From NCBI GenBank assembly GCA_007745635.1, contig CP036272.1:6873566-6937565 (forward strand): a stretch of DNA of 64,000 bases. The letters are read 5' to 3'. The DNA comes from Stieleria bergensis. Lineage in GTDB: Bacteria; Planctomycetota; Planctomycetia; Pirellulales; Pirellulaceae. Each line of letters begins with the position of its first letter. The stretch's first letter is position 1. The notes beneath the pieces were generated by a model. It did not search any database and was not told the origin of the DNA. It worked only from the letters and a program-made list of their open reading frames with translations. Made by a program: the position numbers and the translations under genes. Of this stretch, positions 47,108 to 54,572 are shown one piece after another.

Positions 47108-47304
47108 ATGAACGAAGTTAATCTCATTGCAGCCCTTGGCCAAGTTCCAGCGTCGGAAACCGACCGTGTCCTTCGAGACTTTTTGCGAGGCTAAGTGCGG
47201 GAGATGATCTGCGAAGTCATGGCCGCTGAAGTCACCGAACTCTGCGGTCCCAAGCACGAACCCTCCTCCAGTGATCATTACCGCGCTGGCTCAGCGTCAG
47301 GGCT
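47108..47304 (+). pseudogene. IS256-like transposase N-terminal fragment, copy A
   Basis: Reads MNEVNLIAALGQVPASETDR VLRDFLRG, then a TAA at 47192-47194, then continues in frame as VREMICEVMAAEVTELCGPK HEPSSSDHYRAGSASG. The second part resembles the E-V-x-x-L-C-G region near the N-terminus of IS256/mutator transposases. It stops matching after the GSASG segment, so it is truncated as well as interrupted. Confidence 0.6.
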
Positions 47305-47683
47305 CAGCGGACTGGGACTGTCCCCGATCTTGAATGCCAGTCCGGACCGAATGCCAGTCCGGACCGAATGCCTGAACGCCGAAGGTGTTCTACCCCATAG
47401 CCCAGGGTTGCGCAGCGCACCCTGGGGACAGGCCCCACACACATCGCCTCCGAACGCCGAAGGTGTTCTACAACAGGGTCCTGGCAAGCCCATCAGAACG
47501 CAGGCAACTCCAAGGCTTCTCGCCCAAACCCTTGCACTAGAAAAATGACACCAGTGCCGCTGGCCATGCAAACGCTGATAATCCGCCGGGGACAGTCCAC
47601 CGAAGCTGGAAAACGTCGCGTAACCGGGAATGAACCACGAAGGACGCGAAGAGCACGAAGGGTGAGGTCACAATCATTCTCCG
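47156..47683. repeat. Composite repeat, copy A
   Basis: 528 bp nearly identical to 50300-51046 except for two fewer 17-bp minisatellite units and a missing ~185-bp block. It includes the transposase fragment, the minisatellite at 47333-47366, two GAACGCCGAAGGTGTTC hairpins (47374-47390, 47452-47468), the 8-bp stem CCCAGGGT/ACCCTGGG (47401-47426) and a terminal ACCACGAAGGACGCGAAG segment, a type of near-repetitive sequence common in intergenic DNA of several phyla. Confidence 0.9.
47333..47366 (+). repeat. 17-bp minisatellite, 2 copies
   Basis: Two perfect tandem copies of AATGCCAGTCCGGACCG, followed by a partial copy; the same unit is present four times in copy B. Confidence 0.95.
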
Positions 47684-47773
47684 GGGACTGCCCCCGTCGC
47701 CTCCTGTCCCCGAAGCATCCATGTGCAGCAGAGAACATTTGCTCTCCGCTGGGTGTGCCCAAAACCGCGTGTG

Positions 47774-47987
47774 GAACACCTACGGCGTTCGGAGGTTTGA
47801 TGGTTCCAATGACCCAAGGTGCGCTTCGCGACCTTGGGCTGTGAAAATGGAACACCTACGGCGTTCGGCAGGCCAGCCTGACGTTCCTTCGAAGCACATG
47901 ATCAGAGAAACGCACCTCAGTCACCTGCCAAATCCAAGGCGGTGGCTTCCACAATTGCATCCAGAGTTCCGAACGCCGAAGGTGTTT
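47774..47987. repeat. Hairpin-rich repeat block next to copy A
   Basis: Contains two inverted-orientation short hairpins (47774-47790 and 47850-47866, GAACACCTACGGCGTTC) around the stem CCCAAGGT/ACCTTGGG at 47813-47838. It is followed by 47852-47986, which is nearly identical to 50619-50753 in copy B, and ends with a plus-orientation hairpin at 47971-47987. Confidence 0.85.
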
Positions 47988-48065
47988 CCAGGCAGGAACA
48001 TCCTCGCCTGTTGTTAGCCCAGTCATTCGGCATCAATTGATCCTGTCACAGATCAGGGAGAAGAA

Positions 48066-48115
48066 AAACACAGAGGGCACTGAGCCTCCTCCGTGATCTC
48101 TGTTCCTCTGTGTTT
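48066..48115. repeat. 11-bp inverted repeat
   Basis: AAACACAGAGG (48066-48076) and CCTCTGTGTTT (48105-48115) are perfect inverted arms with a 28-base loop, of the CACAGAGG-type dispersed intergenic repeat. It is 140 bases past the stop of the toxin-like gene and may act as its terminator. Confidence 0.5.
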
Positions 48116-48254
48116 CAATTTTTCGAGTCCAGGCTTTTGAGCTGACGCGGCGAAGCCCCTGTAAGCTCAATCAAGTAATCACCAGAGAGACCATCAAGAG
48201 ATTTAACAACAGATGGGACATCCCCGAACCTTAGGCAAGGTTTGTGAAGGCCGT

Positions 48255-49046
48255 TCAGAGTTCTCCTGAAACCAGGCGAATCGCTTGGAACAGTGCCTGG
48301 GCATCCTGAAACGCTGCTTGTTGCATCTGCGCAGGGGACTGCCCAAGTTCGTTGGCGAGGCTGGCAGCCTGTTGTGGCCCCTCCGAGTCCAGTTCTGCAA
48401 AAGACTCCTGCAATAGTTCATAGGCTTCGGCTCCCGATTTGGTGTGGATCAACGGAGCTATCAAAGCTGCCAACTGAGTCAGGCTAGGTTGGTAGTGCTG
48501 TAACGTGAACGCAATGTCATAGGCGTCTTTCGCTTTATTGCGTCTGGCGAGTGGGAAGGCTTTAATCAAGATGAACGCTTCCGGTTTAACTACCTTTACG
48601 GAGATCTCCTCGACGACACCTGGATTACTTTCCAGTCGAAGAGTGCGGTGTTCATTGCAGAGCAATGCGAGATCCAGTCCCGGTAGGCTTTCAACAGAGA
48701 CGCCGCCAATTTCGATTTTCATGACATCCCTGCCCTGAAAGCGCGGTGTGGTCAACAGATCGATAGCGACTGGAGTGGTTGTTTGAGGCAACTGACGCAG
48801 ATACTGAGTCGGATTGGGCCGTTGGCTGCGCTGATAGCCATGATCGACAAGATGCTGGTCTAAGTCAACATTCTGACGAAGTCCATTGGGGGGCAGGACT
48901 AAGTCTACATCAATAGACCCCACATGACCTTGGCCTGGAAAGTGCAACTCAGGTACCCAACCACCGACCAAGACGAACTCGCCACACTGAGCCAACGTTT
49001 CCACGACTTCGAACATGACTCGATAGGCAGCTTCCTGGGGTGTCAT
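48255..49046 (-). CDS. AbiEii-like nucleotidyltransferase, putative type IV toxin
   Basis: 263 residues. Nucleotidyltransferase core: VLVGGWVPELH, then the metal motif GSIDVDLVL at residues 43-51 (S-x-D-x-D), a third Asp in VAIDLLTT (D96), and the AbiEii signature ARRNKAKDAYDIAFTL near residue 171. AbiEii/AbiGii toxins of type IV systems transfer nucleotides, which in characterised members blocks growth. The ATG follows the stop of the antitoxin-like gene with no spacer (TAG-ATG), so translation is coupled. Confidence 0.8.
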   Translation of the reverse strand: MTPQEAAYRVMFEVVETLAQCGEFVLVGGWVPELHFPGQGHVGSIDVDLVLPPNGLRQNVDLDQHLVDHGYQRSQRPNPTQYLRQLPQTTTPVAIDLLTTPRFQGRDVMKIEIGGVSVESLPGLDLALLCNEHRTLRLESNPGVVEEISVKVVKPEAFILIKAFPLARRNKAKDAYDIAFTLQHYQPSLTQLAALIAPLIHTKSGAEAYELLQESFAELDSEGPQQAASLANELGQSPAQMQQAAFQDAQALFQAIRLVSGEL

Positions 49047-50129
49047 CTAGAGCTCCCTTGCAGTTCTGGTGGCGGCATCGAAAGATTGACGAAGGATCTG
49101 GTCATAGAGGGTATCTGCCGCTTCCTGCCCCCTGCCATCCATGGTCCTTAAGTCGAGGTAAGTTTGTAGAGCCGACGTCACTGGCACAGGCGTTTCTGAG
49201 AGATTAGCGAATTGGCTTTCGTCTAAGGGACGATAAAAAGTCAGGTTCGCTCCGCTTTCAACCCTTCTCGCACCACAGGCTTCCTCGAACCCCAGTAAGG
49301 CTTCTGACTCCCAAGCTTCTTCGGCAAGCAAAAAGGAGGTAACCGAGTAGCGAACTTCAGGTGCGATTCGCCAGCCGGCTGCGAGGTGCGATAAGGCATG
49401 AAGCAGGTTCTCTTTCTGAAGCCAATCTGCCACCTTGGCTTCGATGTCGGCCAGGCCACCGCGCATGTAGTACATCACCTGCTCTCTCCGCGTCGATCGC
49501 ATTTCTGCCACCCAGTCGTCGAGCAGGCGTTTGGGGCGTTTAAGTCGAAGGCGTCGTTCATCAACAACGACATAGCCCTCGTCTACCATGCGTCCCTTGA
49601 TTCGCGAGACCAGCCCAGGGCTGACTTTCACATCAGGGTGTTTGGCAAGTTCGTTGACCTGCCAGGTACGTTGAGGTTCCTGCAGCATTGCGCGTGGAAC
49701 GCGACTGGAACGTGGTGAAAAGATTTTCAGCGTCTTCTGGTCGTGCTTGCCGTGCGAACTGGGGATCCCACGATGTTGGACATAGAGACTGTGTTCAGGA
49801 AATTGCAGCACGCAGTTTCCGGCAAAGTCCATCCATGAGACTCCCGCCTGTTTAGCGATTTCAGCTGTCCGGTCTGAAACGGCCGCCGCATAGAGCAGCG
49901 GTTGGGCGTTTCTCATGCGAGCCTCCTGCAGCAGAATCTTACAGGCACCTTCCGCGCGGGCAGGGGTGATCAGCCGATACGACTTGAAGACCAAGGGAAT
50001 CGCCCCACGTGCAGGTGGGGTGATCTGCAGTTCGCCCACTTCGGAGTCTGACACTATCGCGACCTGGAAATCGCCGAGTCCAGCCAACGCGCGTTCTATT
50101 AAATTCGCCAGATTTGGTTTAGCAGGCAT
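49047..50129 (-). CDS. AbiEi-like antitoxin/transcriptional regulator
   Basis: 360 residues. The N-terminal domain has the W-M-D-x-x-G-N motif (GVSWMDFAGNCVLQF at about residues 97-111), a hallmark of AbiEi-type antitoxins; a winged-helix region follows at about 150-195 (TWQVNELAKHPDVKVSPGLV, RIKGRMVDEGYVVVDERRLR) and a C-terminal AbiEi-like domain. In AbiE systems this protein represses its own promoter and neutralises the nucleotidyltransferase. The start at 50129 is preferred because the in-frame start at 50177 would read through a perfect palindrome at 50152-50171, likely the operator. Confidence 0.75.
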   Translation of the reverse strand: MPAKPNLANLIERALAGLGDFQVAIVSDSEVGELQITPPARGAIPLVFKSYRLITPARAEGACKILLQEARMRNAQPLLYAAAVSDRTAEIAKQAGVSWMDFAGNCVLQFPEHSLYVQHRGIPSSHGKHDQKTLKIFSPRSSRVPRAMLQEPQRTWQVNELAKHPDVKVSPGLVSRIKGRMVDEGYVVVDERRLRLKRPKRLLDDWVAEMRSTRREQVMYYMRGGLADIEAKVADWLQKENLLHALSHLAAGWRIAPEVRYSVTSFLLAEEAWESEALLGFEEACGARRVESGANLTFYRPLDESQFANLSETPVPVTSALQTYLDLRTMDGRGQEAADTLYDQILRQSFDAATRTAREL

Positions 50130-50151
50130 TGGTTGTTCACTGATAATGACG

Positions 50152-50171
50152 TATTTACTGCGCAGTAAATA
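50152..50171. promoter_or_regulatory. Perfect 20-bp palindrome, putative AbiEi operator
   Basis: TATTTACTGCGCAGTAAATA reads the same on both strands and is 22 bases upstream of the antitoxin ATG, between it and the diverging transposase fragment. A dimeric winged-helix repressor binding here would give autoregulation of the pair. Confidence 0.65.
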
Positions 50172-50212
50172 TAGCATGAATAGTGAATATTATTGTTGGA
50201 AACCTGTCCCAA

Positions 50213-50458
50213 ATGAGCAAAAAAGGGAGTGCCGCGCCAGCCACGGCCCTGCTCCAAGCTTCGGTGGCGTTCATCCAGGGCTTTGTCGACCGCGATGCAG
50301 AAACCGACCGTGTCCTTCGAGACTTTTTGCGAGGCTAAGTGCGGGAGATGATCTGCGAAGTCATGGCCGCTGAAGTCACCGAACTCTGCGGTCCCAAGCA
50401 CGAACCCTCCTCCAGTGATCATTACCGCGCTGGCTCAGCGTCAGGGCTCAGTGGACTG
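50213..50458 (+). pseudogene. IS256-like transposase N-terminal fragment, copy B
   Basis: ATG at 50213 reads MSKKGSAAPATALLQASVAF IQGFVDRDA, joins copy A's sequence at ETDRVLRDFLRG, and has the same TAA (50336-50338) before VREMICEVMAAEVTELCGPK. The first 29 residues differ from copy A. Sharing the same stop implies duplication after inactivation. Confidence 0.55.
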
Positions 50459-51046
50459 GGACTGTCCCCGATCTTGAATGCCAGTCCGGACCGAATGCCA
50501 GTCCGGACCGAATGCCAGTCCGGACCGAATGCCAGTCCGGACCGAATGCCTGAACGCCGAAGGTGTTCTACCCCATAGCCCAGGGTCGCGCAGCGCACCC
50601 TGGGGACAGGCCCCAGGTACACCTACGGCGTTCGGCAGGCCAGCCTGACGTTCCTGCGAAGCACATGATCAGAGAAACGCACCTCAGTCACCTGCCAAAT
50701 CCAAGGCGGTGGCTTTCACAATTGCATCCAGAGTTCCGAACGCCGAAGGTGTTCTACCCCATAGCCCAGGGTCGCGCAGCGCACCCTGGGGACAGGCCCC
50801 ACACACATCGCCTCCGAACGCCGAAGGTGTTCTACAAACGGTCCTGGCAAGCCCATCAGAACGCAGGCAACTCCAAGGCTTCTCGCCCAAACCCTTGCAC
50901 TAGAAAAATGACACCAGTGCCGCTGGCCATGCAAACGCTGAGAATCTGCCGGGGACAGTCCACCGAAGCTGGAAAACGTCGCGTAACCGGGAATGAACCA
51001 CGAAGGACGCGAAGAGCACGAAGGGTGAGGTCACAATCATTCTCCG
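50300..51046. repeat. Composite repeat, copy B
   Basis: 747 bp; copy of 47156-47683 with two extra 17-bp units and an inserted ~185-bp block matching 47852-47986. Hairpins: short type at 50552-50568, 50738-50754, 50816-50832 and inverted at 50617-50633; long stem CCCAGGGT/ACCCTGGG at 50579-50604 and 50765-50790. It ends exactly at the point where similarity to copy A stops, followed by the broken cyclic-nucleotide-binding gene. Confidence 0.9.
50477..50544 (+). repeat. 17-bp minisatellite, 4 copies
   Basis: Four perfect tandem copies of AATGCCAGTCCGGACCG; copy A has two. Confidence 0.95.
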
Positions 51047-51116
51047 CTGCAAAAAATTTGAGGGGCGCGTGCAGTTACATGAACCCGCTGCTGGAAATTA
51101 CCAAGCGAGCGTTCGA

Positions 51117-51500
51117 TCAGTTTGAGCGTTGGCTCCCGCGTTTCCGTAACTCTTTGTGCTTCGCGGTCAGATCCAACGCCGCTTCATAGTCAATGATCAG
51201 CAACGTGGCTGGCTCGACTGCGTACGCTGAGACCGGTAGTGGATCACCCATCGCAGCGGAGATCATTCCCAGCGATGCTCCCCGCTCGATCTAGCGGAAC
51301 AGGCTTTCTGATCCATCAGGGTGTGCCATAACGGCTTTCACACGACCTGCAATAAGAAACCCGACTTCGGTGACGGGACGATTAACGCGATAGATCAAGT
51401 CACCGACTTGATCTCGCTGGATGCGAATGCGTTCTGCAACCGCCTGCAACACTTCGTCAGAGATTTCCTTGAAGTGCCCGTGGGACTTCATCAACGTCAA
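51117..51500 (-). pseudogene. Cyclic-nucleotide-binding (Crp-like) protein, broken by an internal stop
   Basis: The first half reads HFKEISDEVLQAVAERIRIQ, VGFLIAGRVKAVMAHPDGSE SLFR, then TAG at 51291-51293. In the same frame it continues IERGASLGMISAAMGDPLPV SAYAVEPATLLIIDYEAALD, as expected for the second half of a cNMP-binding domain (rGaslG .. sa.A.e.a.ll.i). The domain is otherwise nearly complete, ending at TGA 51117-51119. The N-terminus lacks a good ATG; TTG 51500 and ATG 51491 are the candidate starts. It follows the DUF389 gene on the same strand. Confidence 0.7.
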
Positions 51501-51584
51501 TGTGTCTTTGTCGGCCGGAACGGAGATCCAGTTAGCGCATCATCATTCGAGGGTGCGGGAAGCGGAGTCTCGTGATCGCACTGG

Positions 51585-53309
51585 TCAGTTGTCATCTCGG
51601 TCGGCTGATTGATCCGTCTTCATACCCTCGGTCGCTTGCAGCGTACGAGCGACTTGTTGACTTTCAAACAATTCGTCCAGTTTCTGAATTCGCTCGGGAA
51701 GCCCCCGTTCAACCAATGCGTCATAGGTGGTGTACCCGTCTTTGGTTGCGACGTAGTCTGCTCGCCTCCAGAACAGCAACTCCACGGATTCGGGAAGCAC
51801 CTTTTCAATGTCGGCGATCCCTTCAGGAGTCATCTCTCCCGGACCGATCACTTCCACCAAGACTTTCCAGTGATCACCGATCCAATTGAAGTGCGCCTCG
51901 ATGGCCTTTAGATCGGCCTGCTTATTGACAGTCTGTAACACGATGGGCTTCAGTTCTGGAATCCGCGCTCGCTGCTCTTCGGGTGCTTCACTCTGATTTG
52001 TCCACTCAACATGCAAGCTTCCGCTGCGATCACGTAATTGCGCCGCACTCGTCCGTAAGTAGAACCGTAACTCAGGATCATTCAAACGCTCTCGCAAAGT
52101 CAGCTCCAGATCTTGAACCTCGTACGCGGCGATATTGCGAATGGCGTCAACATAAGCCACAACGACTCCCGTCCCCAATCGATTACCGTACTCGATGCGA
52201 GTCAGTTCAAATCCGGGCTCGCGTTCATACGTTTCGCGGATCACCTGAGACGCCAACAACTCCCGATCTTCGAAATCATTGGCGGGTTTTACAAGGAAGG
52301 TTCCATCCAGTTTGGGGCGAACCGCCTGAAGCGATGACCCCAACGCACAGACGTCGCGCGATCGCACGGATCGAACCACCAAGTCAACTGGCGATTCAAG
52401 TCGCTCGCCCATCGTCTCTTCAATCATTGCCACCCAACCAGGTGAAACCGTCCGCTGCGTTCGAACCGTGGCAAGCACCTGGATTCCACGCGGCGTTAAG
52501 CGATGTTCTAACTGATCCAAGCTGGCCCGATGGCTGTTCGAGAGCTGCTCCTCCAAGGTTTGTGTGATCACTTGCTGGACCTTGCGATCACGGGCAATCC
52601 GCAGCAGCGAGTTGGAAAGGATCACGGCGATGACAACAAACACCACCACGGTGGGCCCAAATTGCCGAACGACTTTTCTGCCTGGAATCGGACGCGAAAG
52701 TCCAGCGATCGCAAACGTTACCAATGCGACCAACAATATCGAAACAAAGTTAGCAAGGAACAGCAACAACGCTCCGAAGGCGCCGGAAAAGGCGCCCAAC
52801 GCAAGACACAGCCCACAGGTCGAAAGCGGGGGCACGATCGCAGTGGCAATCGCCACCCCGGGCAGCGCCGGACTGACGCGTTCATCCAGCAGAGCGTAGG
52901 TGCCGGCAAAACCCGCAAACACGGCAACCAAGAGGTCAAGAATGTTCGGCTGCGTCCGTGCCAACATCTCGGACGTTGCATCACCGAATGCGACTTGCGG
53001 TAGCCCGACCAGCAACCCTGACAAAATCGCCAAGAACGCTCCTAGAATTTCTGTTTTGAATGCCCGCCACAACAAACGAGGATTCCCGCGCAGCATCGCC
53101 AGAGCGATTCCAAAGATTGGCGTCATCAAGGGCGAAACAAGCATCGCGCCGATGATCACCGCCGCACTGTTGGCCATCAAACCAAACGAAGCGATCAGTG
53201 ACGACGTGAGCAGCAAAACAAAGAATCGTCCTCGTGGCTGGGACGAAACCGAGATTTCACGGACGATCTCTTGAGTCCGCTTGGGCGAAACTCGGTAGAT
53301 CTTAAACAT
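51585..53309 (-). CDS. DUF389 domain membrane protein
   Basis: 574 residues. The N-terminal half is a DUF389 membrane domain: GLMANSAAVIIGAMLVSPLM, TPIFGIALAMLRGN, PGVAIATAIVPPLSTCGLCL, then a further two or three helices (VVVFVVIAVILSNSLLRIAR). The C-terminal half is a soluble region of repeated alpha-beta units. Function of DUF389 proteins is unknown. The start MFKIYRVSPKRTQEIVREIS is clear, and the gene ends 84 bases before the broken cNMP-binding gene, possibly its former partner. Confidence 0.85.
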   Translation of the reverse strand: MFKIYRVSPKRTQEIVREISVSSQPRGRFFVLLLTSSLIASFGLMANSAAVIIGAMLVSPLMTPIFGIALAMLRGNPRLLWRAFKTEILGAFLAILSGLLVGLPQVAFGDATSEMLARTQPNILDLLVAVFAGFAGTYALLDERVSPALPGVAIATAIVPPLSTCGLCLALGAFSGAFGALLLFLANFVSILLVALVTFAIAGLSRPIPGRKVVRQFGPTVVVFVVIAVILSNSLLRIARDRKVQQVITQTLEEQLSNSHRASLDQLEHRLTPRGIQVLATVRTQRTVSPGWVAMIEETMGERLESPVDLVVRSVRSRDVCALGSSLQAVRPKLDGTFLVKPANDFEDRELLASQVIRETYEREPGFELTRIEYGNRLGTGVVVAYVDAIRNIAAYEVQDLELTLRERLNDPELRFYLRTSAAQLRDRSGSLHVEWTNQSEAPEEQRARIPELKPIVLQTVNKQADLKAIEAHFNWIGDHWKVLVEVIGPGEMTPEGIADIEKVLPESVELLFWRRADYVATKDGYTTYDALVERGLPERIQKLDELFESQQVARTLQATEGMKTDQSADRDDN

Positions 53310-53722
53310 GGGTGGGCTCGAAACGTGGCGTTGGAAAACAGACGAATGAGGGGCTGGCGAACTTCACGCCCCTCGCGGAAACGTCATGGACTCAGGCGAT
53401 GAAAACACGCACAGAACAGGGAAGGGCAAGCTGAGCGACAGCGGACTGAACTCGCGTCGCCGCCATTATCGCTCATCAATCGAACTGATCTTAAACGCAG
53501 GCAGTGCCTGACACAAATCAGACACGGGTATCAAGCCAGGAAAGCGACTCGGTGAGCGGCATAACCATTCCGTCCTGAAATGTCCAAGAAGGCAACGCAC
53601 CCCTAATCGTCGCGACCAGCCAGATCAGCACTATTCCTCGACGCCGAAAATCCGTTTGCTGGCAGCGGGCGATTGAATGGCGAAATGGAAACAACGTCGC
53701 TTTGGCTTGGCACAACGGCTTC
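53310..53722. other. Intergenic region
   Basis: 413 bases between the DUF389 start and the PhyH stop, both minus strand. No supported gene, RNA or hairpin is seen; it presumably contains the DUF389 promoter. Confidence 0.3.
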
Positions 53723-54490
53723 TCAAATCTGATTTGCCGACTTCATGTCTGCAGCTAACCTTTGCTGATACGCTGCATGCGCCTCGGCGTCTTCCTGTGC
53801 TCGTTCACTGTAATAGATCAAGCCGAGTGCGCGACGGGAACGCGTGGCCGAACGGTTGCCATCAGCACGATGTATCGTCATTGCATGATGCACCAGCAAA
53901 TCCCCCGGACCGGCCGGGAAAGCGACTTCATTCAACCGATCGCTATCGGTCGGATAATCAACGATCCCTTGGCTAAAGCCCAGTGTGCCGGTCCTGGCAT
54001 GCTCGCGCATGCCTTGCTTGTGAGATGACTGGACGTAACGGACACAACCCGTCTCCTGATCCACGTCTTCCAAAGCCAACCACATGGTCACTGCTTCGCA
54101 GGGGTCAAGCATGAAGTAGTAACCGTCTTGATGTGCAGGAGTCGGTTGCCCCACTGCGGGCGGCTTGTTGAAGTATTGCATGTTCCTGGGAACAACCGGA
54201 CCATCGAGCAATCGCTGCGCCAAGTCAGGAAAGCGACCGACGGTCAAGAGTTGATGGAACCAAGCATCATATTGCCCCAGCTGCTGGATCTGCTTCAAAG
54301 TGGCCGCATCATCACGATCTTCATAGAAGACGTGCTCAGCAGGAAGCCTCGGTAAAACGTCGCCAATGAATCGATCCACGTTGGCAACCAGTTCTGTCAT
54401 TTCCCCATGATCAAGATACTGGGGGAAAGCAACATAACCGTCGCGGTCGAATTGCTGCTGTAATTCTGGCTCGGGAATCGTCGTCGACAT
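53723..54490 (-). CDS. Phytanoyl-CoA dioxygenase (PhyH) family protein
   Basis: 255 residues. Fe(II)/2-oxoglutarate oxygenase: metal ligands H-x-D in PTPAHQDGYYFMLDPCEAV and the distal His in GDLLVHHAMTIHRADGNRS, with the 2-oxoglutarate Arg following (RSRRALGLIYY). PhyH-type enzymes hydroxylate diverse substrates in catabolism or natural product tailoring. It lies 82 bases downstream of a sulfatase gene on the same strand and may be co-transcribed. Confidence 0.88.
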   Translation of the reverse strand: MSTTIPEPELQQQFDRDGYVAFPQYLDHGEMTELVANVDRFIGDVLPRLPAEHVFYEDRDDAATLKQIQQLGQYDAWFHQLLTVGRFPDLAQRLLDGPVVPRNMQYFNKPPAVGQPTPAHQDGYYFMLDPCEAVTMWLALEDVDQETGCVRYVQSSHKQGMREHARTGTLGFSQGIVDYPTDSDRLNEVAFPAGPGDLLVHHAMTIHRADGNRSATRSRRALGLIYYSERAQEDAEAHAAYQQRLAADMKSANQI

Positions 54491-54572
54491 GAAGGGTGTT
54501 TCAAGTTGAAGTTGTCAGTTCAGGAGATCGCGACGGTGCAGCCAAGTGAATCCGTGGAACCGCTGTCAAAGC

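Noticed and set aside
47195-47548. Open frames of 80-200 codons within the composite repeats as real proteins
   Set aside because: They translate hairpin and minisatellite repeats in arbitrary frames and differ between copies through unit number changes.
47374-50832. Repeated GAACGCC elements as a CRISPR array
   Set aside because: Copies occur in both orientations with unequal, themselves repeated spacers, and no cas genes are present.
53518-53715. 65-codon minus-strand ORF upstream of the PhyH stop
   Set aside because: No ribosome binding site or recognisable family; a hydrophobic stretch alone is not enough.
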